64,000 nt of DNA from Candidatus Phosphoribacter hodrii. GTDB taxonomy: Bacteria; Actinomycetota; Actinomycetes; Actinomycetales; Dermatophilaceae. Position numbers and translations under genes: made by a program. The notes beneath the pieces were generated by a model, which did no database searches, was not told the origin of the DNA, and worked only from the letters and a program-made list of their open reading frames with translations. Location: the NCBI GenBank assembly GCA_016707175.1, contig JADJIB010000003.1, positions 186,001 to 250,000 of the forward strand, read 5' to 3'. This document shows, piece after piece, positions 55,633 through 64,000 of the stretch; position 1 is the stretch's first letter; each line of letters opens with the position of its first letter.

Positions 55633-55914
55633 GTCCGCAAGGGTAACGCCCCAGCCTGTATCAGGGGTCCGCGAGCGCTCTCCTTCAGGTATGCCGCGCG
55701 CCCGACGACTAGCGAATGTCGCCGGGCAGCGCGGCCCACGACCCTTCGGCGACGAGCCGTTGGTCCGGTCCTCGCTCCAGCGGAGGACTAGTCATTCTTC
55801 GAAGTCAACCATCCCAACGGGTCATGGTGGCCGAGTTGGAGCCTCCCCTAACGTGCCAACGAGGGACGAATCGGGGCGGTTTGTCCTCAACGGGCTGCGG
55901 GAAAGGTAGGAGGA
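55633..55914 (+). promoter_or_regulatory. 282-nt divergent spacer ponA2/whiB4
   Basis: Holds both promoters. Only a strong ribosome site (AGGAGGA ending just before ATG 55915) and one CGGCATAC-type motif (55688) are clear. A long 5' leader for whiB4 is possible. Confidence 0.4.
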
Positions 55915-56223
55915 ATGTCCACTCCCATCCTTCGTGGCGCTTTGCGCCAGGACTGGGCGGGCCTCGGGGCGTGCGTGTCAGGGGACCCGGACGATCTTTT
56001 CGTCAAAGGTGCAGCGCAACAGCAGGCCAAAGAGGTCTGCCAGCGCTGCCCCGTCATCGCCGAATGCCTCGCTGAGGCACTCGACAACCGCACCGAGTTC
56101 GGTGTGTGGGGTGGGATGACCGAGCGAGAGCGACGCGCGCTGCTGCGACGCAACCCCACGGTGACCTCATGGTGGGCGATGTTCGCCCAGGCCGGTGCCG
56201 GCCGCGCCGACGTCGCCAGCTGA
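55915..56223 (+). CDS. whiB4: WhiB-family iron-sulfur regulator (WhiB4-like)
   Basis: 102 residues. Four cysteines for a [4Fe-4S] cluster: C20, C42, C45, C51 (C-X2-C-X5-C), then GVWGG (63-67) and a basic C-terminal segment (RERRALLRRN) for DNA contact. Position between ponA2 and the two ArsA-like ATPase genes is that of mycobacterial whiB4, a redox-responsive regulator. Whether it has the same targets is an inference. Confidence 0.9.
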   Translation: MSTPILRGALRQDWAGLGACVSGDPDDLFVKGAAQQQAKEVCQRCPVIAECLAEALDNRTEFGVWGGMTERERRALLRRNPTVTSWWAMFAQAGAGRADVAS

Positions 56224-56275
56224 CGGCCAGGTTCGCCGTCAGGGTGCCGTTCGCGCACTCACGGCAGTCGAGCAC

Positions 56276-57427
56276 TCACGGTAGGCCGGCCAATCGGCGG
56301 CCGACCTCGCGTAGCCCGTCGGCATCGTGGACGTCTTGCGCCAACGATGCCACTTCGACCACCGGGATCGACGGGTGGCCGGCGGTGAACCGGCGCACCA
56401 GGTTGCGATGCCGCGCCGCCAACTCCGAGACCTCGGCATGCAGGCTCAAGGCAGCCGCTGCGGCCGGCCGGTCGGCCTCGGCCAACTGCTCGGCAGCGGC
56501 CCGAGCCCGAGCCGCGGTGAGCCCCGGTGCGGCAGAGGGCTGCATCCGGTTGACGACGACTCCGGCGAGCGGCATACCCTCCTGCTCCAGCCGGGCCACG
56601 AAGTAACTGGCCTCGCGCAGCGCGTCCCGCTCCGGGGCGGCGACGACGATGAACTCGGTCCCGCCCTCCTTGAGCAACGCGTAGGTGAGGTCGGCGCGCT
56701 CGCGGAACCCGCCGAACATCGTGTCGAGCGCGTTGACGAAGGTCTGCACGTCGCGCAGCATCTCCCCGCCGAGCACCGTCGTCAGCGTCTTGGACACCAG
56801 CCCGATGCCGACGTTGACCAGGCGCAACCCGGCCCGCCCGCCCATCTTCGCGGGCGCGGCGATGAGCCGGATGAAGCGCCCGTCGAGGAACGATCCGAGC
56901 CGCTTGGGGGCGTCGAGGAAGTCCAGCGCCGACCGGGACGGGGGAGTGTCGACGACGATGAGGTCCCACGTGCCCTCACGGTCGGCGCGGGCCCGCAGCT
57001 GCCCGAGCTTCTCCATCGCCATGTATTCCTGGGTGCCCGCGAACGACGAGGACACCGCCTGATAGAAGGGGTTGGCGAGGATCTGCTCCGCGGCCTCGCG
57101 GGTCGAATGGGCGAGCACGACCTCGTCGAAGGTCCGCTTCATGTCGAGCATCATCGCGTCGAGGCGCCCACCCGGCACCGCATCGTCGGCCAGCCCGCTG
57201 ACCGGCCTCGGCACGTTGTCGAGCTCGGTGAGCCCGAGCGACTGGGCCAGCCGCCGCGCCGGGTCGATGGTGAGCACGACGACCTCGCGGCCCGCCTCGG
57301 CGGCGCGGAGGGCGAGCGCTGCCGCAGTCGTCGTCTTGCCGACACCGCCCGAACCACAACACACGACGATCCGGGTATGCCGGTCGGCCAGCATCGCGTC
57401 GATGTCCAGGACGGGGGTGCGGGCCAT
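56276..57427 (-). CDS. ArsA/GET3-like ATPase, Rv3680 type
   Basis: 383 residues. Deviant Walker A GSGGVGKTTTAAALAL (25-40), switch-I-like TIDPARRL, then VDTPPSRSALDFLDAPKRLGSFLDGR. A member of the SIMIBI anion-transport/GET3-like ATPases that work in pairs; its partner is the upstream gene, with a TGATG overlap. In mycobacteria the pair (Rv3679-Rv3680) protects against reactive metabolites. Confidence 0.9.
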   Translation of the reverse strand: MARTPVLDIDAMLADRHTRIVVCCGSGGVGKTTTAAALALRAAEAGREVVVLTIDPARRLAQSLGLTELDNVPRPVSGLADDAVPGGRLDAMMLDMKRTFDEVVLAHSTREAAEQILANPFYQAVSSSFAGTQEYMAMEKLGQLRARADREGTWDLIVVDTPPSRSALDFLDAPKRLGSFLDGRFIRLIAAPAKMGGRAGLRLVNVGIGLVSKTLTTVLGGEMLRDVQTFVNALDTMFGGFRERADLTYALLKEGGTEFIVVAAPERDALREASYFVARLEQEGMPLAGVVVNRMQPSAAPGLTAARARAAAEQLAEADRPAAAAALSLHAEVSELAARHRNLVRRFTAGHPSIPVVEVASLAQDVHDADGLREVGRRLAGLP

Positions 57428-58479
57428 CAGGGCACCATCCCTTGCTCGGCGAGCAGGGCAGCGATCTCGGTCACCGCGTCGAGGTCGATCCCGTCGATGA
57501 GGAACGGCACGGTGACCAGCGGTTGGCCGAGTTGTTCGAGCACCGTGAGCTGCTCGACCTCGAGGGCGACCCGCTCGGTATGCCGGTGTACCTCGTCGAG
57601 CAGTCCCTCGACGGTGGCTCTGGGCAGGTCCAGCCCGACCGCCTCGAGGTCGGCGCTCAACTTGGCTGCCGCCGTCGGGTCGGAGTTCAGCGGCGCGTCG
57701 AGCCCGCCGAAAGCGCCAAGCGCGTCGAGGTCCTCGCGCGCCTGGGCTTGGTTGATGACGACCGCGCCGACCGGCATACCGAGCTCGCGCAACTCGGCCA
57801 CGGCGTCGACGGTCTCTTGCACGGGCATCTCCTCCAGGAGGGTGACCACGTGCACGCGGGTCGCGTCGGAGTGCAGCAACTCGGTGATCGAGCCGGCCTG
57901 CGAGTGGATCGGGCCCATCCGCGCCAACCCGGCGACCTCGGCCCCGACGGAGAGGAACCGGGGGATCCGCCCGGTCGGGGGCGCGTCCAGGACGATGGCG
58001 TCGTAGGCGAGCTCCTCGGGCGGGCTGCCGCGGTGGTGCTTGGCGTCGTGACGGCGGCGGCTGGCTTCGTAGACCCGGCCGATGAGCAACAGGTCGCGCA
58101 CCCCGGGGGCGATCGTCGTCGCGAAGTCGATGGCCCCGAAACGCTCCAGCACCCCACCGGCGCGACCGAGTTTGTAGAACAACTGCAGGTACTCCAGCAG
58201 CGCCGTCTTGGCGTCGACAGCCAGCCCGACGACCTCGCCGCCCTGCGCGCCGCCCGCGACGCGGACCTCGGTCGTCGGCAACGGCGGGACGTCGAAGGTC
58301 TGGCTGATGCCTTGGCGGCCCTCGACCTCGGCGAGCAGGACCCGCAGGCCCTCGTTGGCCAGCGCGACGGCCAGGGCCGCGGCGACCGTCGTCTTGCCGG
58401 TGCCGCCCTTGCCGGTGACCACGTGCAGCCGCACACCGGCAAAACCGTCGGCGCGCAACGGGTCGGGGGCGGGCGGCAT
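57427..58479 (-). CDS. ArsA/GET3-like ATPase, Rv3679 type
   Basis: 350 residues from ATG 58479. Deviant Walker A VTGKGGTGKTTVAAALAVALA (about 18-36), then LLAEVEGRQGISQTF and VLDAPPTGRIPRFLSVG. Partner of the following ATPase. The start lies inside a CGGCATAC motif and beside a second motif copy (58489). Confidence 0.9.
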   Translation of the reverse strand: MPPAPDPLRADGFAGVRLHVVTGKGGTGKTTVAAALAVALANEGLRVLLAEVEGRQGISQTFDVPPLPTTEVRVAGGAQGGEVVGLAVDAKTALLEYLQLFYKLGRAGGVLERFGAIDFATTIAPGVRDLLLIGRVYEASRRRHDAKHHRGSPPEELAYDAIVLDAPPTGRIPRFLSVGAEVAGLARMGPIHSQAGSITELLHSDATRVHVVTLLEEMPVQETVDAVAELRELGMPVGAVVINQAQAREDLDALGAFGGLDAPLNSDPTAAAKLSADLEAVGLDLPRATVEGLLDEVHRHTERVALEVEQLTVLEQLGQPLVTVPFLIDGIDLDAVTEIAALLAEQGMVP

Positions 58480-58569
58480 ACGGCCAAATGTATGCCGTCG
58501 CGCCGCTGCCCGGCTGCCGTCCTGCCCGCAGGCCGCCTGTGGGCGGTGCGCGCCGTTAGAGTGACCGGC

Positions 58570-58737
58570 ATGACTTCGTGGGAGTACGCAACGGTGCCGC
58601 TCATCGTCCACGCGACGAAGGCGATCCTGGACAACTGGGGCCGCGACGGCTGGGAGCTCGTCCAGGTGGTGCCCGGGCCGGACGGCAATGGCCTGGTGGC
58701 CTACCTCAAGCGGCCGCTGGCTGGTGGCCAGGCATGA
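58570..58737 (+). CDS. DUF4177 small protein (Rv3678A-like)
   Basis: 55 residues: MTSWEYATVPLIVHATKAIL, then DNWGRDGWELVQVVPGPDG, matching the DUF4177 consensus. Function unknown. Divergent from the ATPase pair. Its TGA overlaps the RidA ATG (ATGA). Confidence 0.85.
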   Translation: MTSWEYATVPLIVHATKAILDNWGRDGWELVQVVPGPDGNGLVAYLKRPLAGGQA

Positions 58738-59207
58738 GCGCCGTCGAGGAGCGCCTTGCGGCGATGGGCTATTCGGTCCCTGACGTCGTGCCGCCGGTCG
58801 CGGCCTACGTCCCCGCGCTGCGCCAAGGCGACTGGGTGTTCGTGTCGGGGCAACTGCCGATGCGGGACGGCGCCATGCCCGCGACCGGGAAGGTCGGTGA
58901 CGGTCCCGGACAGGTGAGCCCGGAAGCGGCCAAGCAGCTCGCGGCGTTCTGCGCGCTCAACGGCATCGCCGCGGTGAAGTCGGTCATCGGTGACCTCGAC
59001 AAGGTCGTGCGGATCGTCAAGGTCGTCGGCTTCGTCGCCGCCGACCCGTCGTTCACCGGAGTGCCTGGAGTCGTCAACGGGGCGAGCGAGTTGCTCGGCG
59101 CTGTCTTCGGCGACGCCGGCGTCCATGCCCGATCGGCGGTGGGTGTGAGCGTGCTGCCGCTCGATGCCCCCGTCGAGGTCGAGCTCATCGTCGCCGTCCG
59201 CGACTGA
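58734..59207 (+). CDS. RidA/YjgF-family protein
   Basis: 157 residues. Family that deaminates reactive enamines/imines or otherwise protects PLP enzymes. Contains GDWVFVSGQLPMRDGAMPATGKVG and FTGVPGVVNGASELLGAVFGDAGVHARSAVGVSVLPLDAPVEVE. The usual catalytic Arg of RidA (R in ..ARSAVGV..) is at the expected place. Translationally coupled to DUF4177. Confidence 0.88.
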   Translation: MSAVEERLAAMGYSVPDVVPPVAAYVPALRQGDWVFVSGQLPMRDGAMPATGKVGDGPGQVSPEAAKQLAAFCALNGIAAVKSVIGDLDKVVRIVKVVGFVAADPSFTGVPGVVNGASELLGAVFGDAGVHARSAVGVSVLPLDAPVEVELIVAVRD

Positions 59208-59221
59208 CGCGGGCGCCGGGC

Positions 59222-60100
59222 ATGATCCGCGACTTCTCCACCAGCAACGCTCCCGCGTTGCACGCGACAGCCTTGGCGTGGCTGTCCGGTGAACACGGCG
59301 AGCCTGCGCCGCTGCGCCCGGCCGCCACCGTGATGATCGTCCGCGACGCCTCGGATGACGAGTCTGGCAGCTCTGGCGGCAGCCCCGTCGAGGTGTTCCT
59401 GCTGCGCCGGGTCGCGTCGATGGCCTTCGCCCCGAGCACGATCGTCTTCCCCGGCGGGGGAGTCGACCCCCGTGACAGCGCGGAGTTGCCGTGGGCCGGC
59501 CCCGGCGTCCTGGAATGGTCGGTCCGCCTCGGCGCCGACGAGGAGGCCACCCGCAAACTCGTGGTTGCCGCGGTGCGGGAAGTCTTCGAGGAGTGCGGGG
59601 TGCTGTTCGCCAGCGCCGACGAGGACGGGCCTCTGGTCGAGGTGTCCAGCCCGCAGTGGCAGCAGGTCCGCGCCGGCCTGGTCGCCCGCGAGTTGTCGTT
59701 GAGTGACGTGCTGCGTGAGCACGGGTTGTGTCTGCGCACCGATCTCCTGCGCGCCCACGCCCACTGGGTGACCCCAGTCTGCGAGCCGCGACGATTCGAC
59801 ACGCGGTTCTTCGTGGCGCTCATGCCGGCGGGCCGGGCCATCGACGGTGCGACGAGCGAGGCCGACCACGCCGGCTGGTTCGACCCGGCATCTGTCCTGG
59901 CCGACTATGCCGCCGGTTCCGCGGTGGTGCTGCCGCCGACTCTGGTCTGCCTGGAGGACCTCGCAGCCTCCCCGTCGGCTGCCGAGTTCTTCGCGCAGGA
60001 GCCGGTGATCCGCCGGATCATGCCTGAGTTGGTCGTCAACGACGCCGGCGAGGCCGTGATGCGCACCGATTTCGCGGGCACCAAGGCTCCGCGCGGGTGA
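59222..60100 (+). CDS. Nudix hydrolase, NUDT19-like
   Basis: 292 residues. The Nudix box is split by an insertion: FPGGGVDPRD, then about 40 residues later AAVREVFEECGVLF, a feature of NUDT19/RPP-type CoA or ADP-ribose diphosphatases. The substrate is unknown. The stop overlaps the MBL gene's GTG (GTGA). Confidence 0.85.
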   Translation: MIRDFSTSNAPALHATALAWLSGEHGEPAPLRPAATVMIVRDASDDESGSSGGSPVEVFLLRRVASMAFAPSTIVFPGGGVDPRDSAELPWAGPGVLEWSVRLGADEEATRKLVVAAVREVFEECGVLFASADEDGPLVEVSSPQWQQVRAGLVARELSLSDVLREHGLCLRTDLLRAHAHWVTPVCEPRRFDTRFFVALMPAGRAIDGATSEADHAGWFDPASVLADYAAGSAVVLPPTLVCLEDLAASPSAAEFFAQEPVIRRIMPELVVNDAGEAVMRTDFAGTKAPRG

Positions 60101-60927
60101 CCCTCACGCTCCCGCCAGTGCCACCCACCTGGGCATCCGGGCAGGTGACGGAGCGGGCCTACTGCGTCTTAGCTCCCAACCCCGGGGTGATGACCCTCGA
60201 CGGCACCAACACATGGGTGCTGCGCGAGCCGGGAGCGCAAGAGTGCATCGTCGTCGACCCGGGCCCGCTGGACGAGGCCCATCTGACGCGGGTTCTCGAC
60301 GTCGTCCGGCGCGACGGGGGCCGAGTCGGGCTGACCCTGCTCACCCACGACCACTCCGACCACGCCGATGCCGCCGAGCGCTTCGCCCACCTGTCCGGCG
60401 CGCCGGTGCGAGCCATCCGGGCCATCGGCACCGGCCACGACGATCTGGCCGACGGCGACTCGGTGAGCGTCGGCGGGCTGGACCTGGTCGTCGTCACCAC
60501 GCCGGGGCATACGAGTGATTCGGTGAGCTTCCTCTTGCCGGCCGAGTGCGCCGTCCTCACGGGCGACACGATCCTCGGGCGCGGCACGACCGTCGTGGCC
60601 TGGCCCGATGGTGAGCTCGCGGCATACCTCGCCTCGCTGGAGCGGCTGGAAGCCCTCTGTGGGTCGGGCGCGGTGGCGCGGATCCTGCCCGGCCACGGCC
60701 CGCACCTGCCCGATGCGGGAGCGGTGCTGCGCTACTACCTCGAGCACCGCGCGCAGCGCCTGGAGCAGGTGCGTGGGGCGGTCGCCGCCGGTGCGCGCAC
60801 TCCGTGGGAGGTCGTCGAGACGGTGTATGCCGATGTGCCCCGGGCCGTCTGGGGCGCTGCGGAATGGAGCGTGCGGGCTCAACTGGCCTATCTCGCCGAG
60901 CGCGGCGAGGAAGGCCAGCTGGGCTAG
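60097..60927 (+). CDS. MBL-fold metallo-hydrolase (Rv3677c-like)
   Basis: 276 residues. Zinc motif LTHDHSDHADAAERF, then VTTPGHTSDSVSFLL and ILPGHGP. A LACTB2-like hydrolase (possibly endoribonuclease or thioester hydrolase). GTG 60097 overlaps the Nudix stop; its own stop overlaps the convergent DUF4261 stop by 4 nt. Confidence 0.9.
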   Translation: MTLTLPPVPPTWASGQVTERAYCVLAPNPGVMTLDGTNTWVLREPGAQECIVVDPGPLDEAHLTRVLDVVRRDGGRVGLTLLTHDHSDHADAAERFAHLSGAPVRAIRAIGTGHDDLADGDSVSVGGLDLVVVTTPGHTSDSVSFLLPAECAVLTGDTILGRGTTVVAWPDGELAAYLASLERLEALCGSGAVARILPGHGPHLPDAGAVLRYYLEHRAQRLEQVRGAVAAGARTPWEVVETVYADVPRAVWGAAEWSVRAQLAYLAERGEEGQLG

Positions 60928-61802
60928 GGCAGGCCGATCGCCAGGGTGTGGCCCTCGACGAACGAGGCCTCGACCGCGGTGATCGTCAGCTTCTGGTCGT
61001 CGGTGTAACCCAAGGTCTCGCCGGGCATGAGCACCGCACCCGATTCGACGACGTAGCTGGCGATGTTGGCCAGCAGGTCCATGACGGCGCTCGGCGCCGC
61101 GGTGGACCCACGGACCTCGAGCTCCTCGTGCCCGAACACTCGCAGCCCCCGCGTGGAGCCGCAGGACACGCCCTCGCTCTCCCAGGCGGCCCAGGTGAAC
61201 CAGGCCACCTCCCAGGGCAGGGCGTCCCCGGCGCCCGCGACCGCGTCGATGTAGAAGGCTGGCTCGTAGACCACGCCCTGGTCACCCAGGTAGACCCCGA
61301 CGGTGGCCTCGTGCCCGAGCAGCGCGGCGACGAGGTGCGCGAAGGCGGCATACCGCTGGGTATGCCGTTCGCTCGGGTCCGCGCCGTCTGCGTCCCCGAC
61401 GCCGTCGGCTCGCTGATCAGACACGCTGACGATGAGGTGTGCCCGGTGGCGGGCCACTGCAGCCGCGGCATCGGGCCAGAAGGCGTTGTTGGCGGCACTG
61501 GCCTCGGCCTCGCCGTCGGGGACGGGAGCGCTGATCTCCAGGACGAAGCCGGTCGTGCCGCCCAGGGTGATCTCGACCGGCCCGGAAGTCTCGGTGGGGT
61601 CGGTGGCCTCGGCGCTGGACGGCGAGTGCGCCATCGGCGTGGCGGATGCACCCGGGACGGTGGCGACGAGCGCCACGATCTCATCGACGCCAATCGTCCG
61701 CTCCAGAAGCACAAACGCGAGCAACTGAGCCGCGGGCTCGGGGTGGCGGAAACTGCGCCCAGGAATCGGCAACGAAGAACGGATCTTGTCGATCAAGCCC
61801 AT
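60924..61802 (-). CDS. DUF4261-domain protein
   Basis: 292 residues, soluble. FWPDAAAAVARHRAHLIVSVSD, HLVAALLGHEATVGVYLGDQGVVY and STRGLRVFGHEELEVRGS fit DUF4261. Function unknown. The N-terminal part includes a Ser/Thr/Pro-rich insertion (about 45-80). Confidence 0.75.
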   Translation of the reverse strand: MGLIDKIRSSLPIPGRSFRHPEPAAQLLAFVLLERTIGVDEIVALVATVPGASATPMAHSPSSAEATDPTETSGPVEITLGGTTGFVLEISAPVPDGEAEASAANNAFWPDAAAAVARHRAHLIVSVSDQRADGVGDADGADPSERHTQRYAAFAHLVAALLGHEATVGVYLGDQGVVYEPAFYIDAVAGAGDALPWEVAWFTWAAWESEGVSCGSTRGLRVFGHEELEVRGSTAAPSAVMDLLANIASYVVESGAVLMPGETLGYTDDQKLTITAVEASFVEGHTLAIGLP

Positions 61803-61856
61803 GACAGGCCCCCTCCGCGTCGGGTGGCCGGGCAGCTGCCCGCCCGGCCGTTCGGG

Positions 61857-62534
61857 TCAGCGCGCGCGTCGCTTGAGTCGCTCGATATCCAGCAGCAGCA
61901 CCGCGCGGGCTTCCAACTTGAGCCAACCACGCGTGGCGAAGTCGGCCAGCGCCTTGTTGACGGTCTCGCGGGATGCCCCGACGAGCTGGGCCAACTCCTC
62001 TTGGGTGAGGTCGTGGGCGACCATGATGCCGTCTTCGACCGGGCGACCGAACCGGTTGGCCAGGTCAAGCAGGGCCTTGGCGACCCGGCCGGGCACGTCG
62101 GTGAAGACGAGGTCCGCGAGGTGCTCGTTGGTGCGACGCAACCGCGCGGCGAGTGCGGCCATGAGGGCTTTGGCGACTTCGGGACGGCCGGTGAGCAGCT
62201 CCGTCAGTGAGTCGTTGCCGAGCCCCATGAGCTGGGTCTCGGCGACGGCGGTGGCCGTCATCGTCCGGGGCCCGGGGTCGAACAGGGACAGCTCGCCGAA
62301 CATCTCGCCCGGCCCGAGGATCGCAATGAGGTTCTCGCGGCCGTCGGCGCTGGTGCGGCCGAGTTTGACCTTGCCCTCGCCGATGACATAGAGGGTGTCG
62401 CCTGGGTCGCCTTCCCGAAAGAGGATGTCGCCTCGTTCGAGCCGCGAAGAGTTCATCTGCGCGAGCAGCGCTTGACCGGCCTCGTCGTCGAGGGCCGCGA
62501 ACAACGGCGCCCGGCGCACCACATCGTGATCCAC
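61857..62534 (-). CDS. crp: Crp/Fnr-family cyclic-AMP-type regulator
   Basis: 225 residues from GTG 62534, the standard length (Rv3676 type). Cyclic-nucleotide-binding domain with GEMFGELSLFDPGPRTMTATA including the Arg that contacts cAMP phosphate, and a C-terminal HTH (LTQEELAQLVGASRETVNKALADFATRGWL). An 11-bp palindrome GCACAGTGTGC lies 4-14 nt before the start and could be an autoregulatory site. Confidence 0.93.
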   Translation of the reverse strand: MDHDVVRRAPLFAALDDEAGQALLAQMNSSRLERGDILFREGDPGDTLYVIGEGKVKLGRTSADGRENLIAILGPGEMFGELSLFDPGPRTMTATAVAETQLMGLGNDSLTELLTGRPEVAKALMAALAARLRRTNEHLADLVFTDVPGRVAKALLDLANRFGRPVEDGIMVAHDLTQEELAQLVGASRETVNKALADFATRGWLKLEARAVLLLDIERLKRRAR

Positions 62535-62537
62535 GTC

Positions 62538-62548
62538 GCACAGTGTGC
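62538..62548. promoter_or_regulatory. GCACAGTGTGC palindrome at the crp start
   Basis: Perfect 11-bp palindrome immediately upstream of the crp GTG, similar in its GTGT/CACA half-sites to CRP operators though with a shorter spacer. Possible autorepression. Confidence 0.35.
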
Positions 62549-62663
62549 CATGCCGGGTCGTCAACTGTCCGGGAGGTTGGTCCCGTATGCCGCCCTCCGG
62601 ACTCTGCTGTTCAGCGCGCCGGGATGATCGCTCTGCCCAGGCAGGCGGCATACCCTGTCCCTC

Positions 62664-63392
62664 GTGCCCGCAGACCGTGCTGCCCCCGCTTCCGAGACGC
62701 CCGTGGCACTGACCCGACGGGCTCGGCGGATCTATCGCGCGCTGCTGGAGCGGTATCCCTACGCCCACTGCGAGCTTGACTTCACGACGCCGCTGGAGTT
62801 GCTCGTCGCGACGATCCTCTCGGCGCAGACGACCGACGTGCGGGTCAACCAGGTGACCCCGATCCTGTTCGCGCGCTACCGGACGGCCGCCGAGTATGCC
62901 GCCGCCGACCGGGCGGACCTCGAAGCCCTCCTCGGGCCGCTGGGCTTCTTTCGGGCCAAGACCGAGTCGCTGCTCAAGCTGGGTGCGGCGCTCGTCGAAC
63001 GCTTCGACGGGGAGGTCCCCGGCCGTCTCGATGACCTGGTGACCTTGCCGGGCGTGGGGCGCAAGACCGCAAACGTGGTGCTAGGCAACGCTTTTGGCGT
63101 CCCCGGGATCACCGTCGATACTCACTTTGGGCGGCTCGTGCGCCGCTTCGGGTGGACGACGGAGGAGGACCCGGTCAAGGTCGAGCACGCCGTCGGGGCG
63201 CTGTTCCCCCGCAAGGACTGGACGATGCTCAGCCACGTCGTCATCTTCCACGGCCGGCGCACCTGCCATGCTCGCAAGCCCGCGTGCGGGGCCTGCCCGG
63301 TCGCGCAGTGGTGTCCTGCCTACGGCACCGGCGAGACCGACCCCGAGAAGGCCGCCCGGCTGCTCACCTACGAGTTGGCGCCGACATCGTGA
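62664..63392 (+). CDS. nth: endonuclease III
   Basis: 242 residues. Base-excision-repair glycosylase/AP lyase for oxidised pyrimidines. Helix-hairpin-helix LPGVGRKTANVVLGNA with the catalytic Lys, catalytic Asp in ITVDTHFGR, and a C-terminal [4Fe-4S] cluster C-X6-C-X2-C-X5-C (CHARKPACGACPVAQWC). GTG 62664 start. Its stop overlaps the next Nudix GTG by 4 nt. Confidence 0.96.
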   Translation: MPADRAAPASETPVALTRRARRIYRALLERYPYAHCELDFTTPLELLVATILSAQTTDVRVNQVTPILFARYRTAAEYAAADRADLEALLGPLGFFRAKTESLLKLGAALVERFDGEVPGRLDDLVTLPGVGRKTANVVLGNAFGVPGITVDTHFGRLVRRFGWTTEEDPVKVEHAVGALFPRKDWTMLSHVVIFHGRRTCHARKPACGACPVAQWCPAYGTGETDPEKAARLLTYELAPTS

Positions 63393-64000
63393 GCTCCGAC
63401 GTCTCGCGGGTCGCCCACGGCACCCCCCTCGTCCCGCTGGTTCCCCTGGGCGCCGGTATGCCGCGTCCGCGGCCCGCGTGGGTCGACGGGATCCTCGAGG
63501 GGGCCCGCGCCGAGCCCGAGTGGTTCACCCGGTATCTGCCACCGGACGGTGACCAGCGTCAGTCGGCCGTCCTCATCCTCTTCGGGCCTGGCCCCCAGGG
63601 CGAGGACTCGCTGCTGTTCATCGAGCGGGCCCACACCTTGCGATCCCACGCCGCGCAGATCTCCTTCCCCGGCGGCGGAGTGGACCCCGAGGACGACAAC
63701 GTGGTGGCTGCTGCCCTGCGGGAGTCGTTCGAGGAGGTCGGGCTGGACCCGACGGGTGTGGACATCGTTGGCACGTTGCCCGAGTTGTTCCTACCGGTCT
63801 CCGCCTACACCGTGCACCCGGTGCTGGCCTGGTGGAAAGACCCGTCGCCCGTTTACGTCGGACACCCCGACGAGGTGGCTCAGGTGCTCAGCGTCCCGGT
63901 GAGCTACCTCGCGGACCCGGCCAACCGGCATACCGTCTCGCACCCCTCGGGCTATCGCGGACCGGCGTGGGACCTCGGTGACGACCTGCTGCTGTGGGGG
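63389..64000 (+). CDS. Nudix hydrolase, CoA pyrophosphatase type (runs off the window)
   Basis: At least 204 residues from GTG 63389, partial at the end. Nudix box GGGVDPEDDNVVAAALRESF followed by EEVGLD, and the CoA-pyrophosphatase signature upstream (LLFIERAHTLRSHAAQISFPGG). Matches the nth-linked Rv3672c. Probably hydrolyses CoA or its derivatives. Confidence 0.85.
   Translation, partial: MSSDVSRVAHGTPLVPLVPLGAGMPRPRPAWVDGILEGARAEPEWFTRYLPPDGDQRQSAVLILFGPGPQGEDSLLFIERAHTLRSHAAQISFPGGGVDPEDDNVVAAALRESFEEVGLDPTGVDIVGTLPELFLPVSAYTVHPVLAWWKDPSPVYVGHPDEVAQVLSVPVSYLADPANRHTVSHPSGYRGPAWDLGDDLLLWG

Overview
The window is high-GC actinobacterial chromosome (a WhiB regulator, an actinobacterial SRP RNA, many GTG starts, short ATGA/GTGA gene overlaps, several likely leaderless starts). 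Gene order between 51.8 and 64 kb reproduces the mycobacterial block Rv3683 to Rv3672c (metallophosphoesterase, ponA2, whiB4, two ArsA-like ATPases, DUF4177, RidA, MBL hydrolase, Crp, nth, Nudix). The overall gene set looks like order Micrococcales. I would guess the Intrasporangiaceae/Dermatophilaceae neighbourhood, but that is an inference. A non-palindromic octamer, CGGCATAC, occurs about 90 times by eye on both strands and is thin or absent in the segments that look acquired.

Layout. 0-3.3 kb: PH-domain membrane protein, upp and tadA (divergent, start codons overlapping in CATG), TauE exporter, tRNA-Ser(CGA). 3.5-9.5 kb: an export locus with a YhgE/Pip protein, an unusual MMPL permease fused to an ABC-type ATPase domain, and a divergent TetR regulator with two palindromic operators. 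9.5-20.8 kb: LytR_C protein, VapB-like protein, HerA-like ATPase, a perfect 50-bp palindrome, APC transporter, MmyB-type ligand domain lacking its HTH, a response-regulator fragment, arylamine N-acetyltransferase, tRNA-Ser(GGA), MFS transporter, SRP RNA, a membrane protein and dnaX. 20.8-26.2 kb: plsC-like acyltransferase, ADP-ribosylglycohydrolase, recR, DUF5063, lysC, asd. 26.2-27.25 kb: a roughly 1-kb insertion carrying a HIT-like gene, bounded by a 64-bp duplicate of the asd 3' end. 27.4-33.1 kb: two tandem lipoprotein paralogues, a frameshifted acyl-CoA synthetase and a MprF/DUF2156-like protein. 33.2-38.4 kb: two-component system facing a LolA-like protein plus ABC exporter. 38.6-43.1 kb: fatty-acyl-CoA ligase, DUF2231-cytochrome b5 fusion, repeat-rich spacer, GH32 fructosidase.

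The most striking region is 43.2-51.4 kb, a defence island beside tRNA-Pro(CGG). It is one overlapping operon: hsdM, an Mrr-family nuclease, hsdS, an HTH-MNT nucleotidyltransferase, a HEPN protein and hsdR. The hsdS gene is split exactly between its two target-recognition halves by a (GA)17 tract. Loss of one GA unit (or gain of two) would fuse both halves into one subunit of about 412 residues, so the island looks like a phase-variable type I restriction-modification system. A HEPN/MNT toxin-antitoxin pair with its own leaderless promoter is wired between hsdS and hsdR.

The rest is mostly housekeeping: DNA replication and repair (dnaX, recR, nth), the first two steps of aspartate-family amino acid synthesis (lysC-asd), cell-wall synthesis and redox regulation (ponA2-whiB4), and signal-responsive envelope transport.
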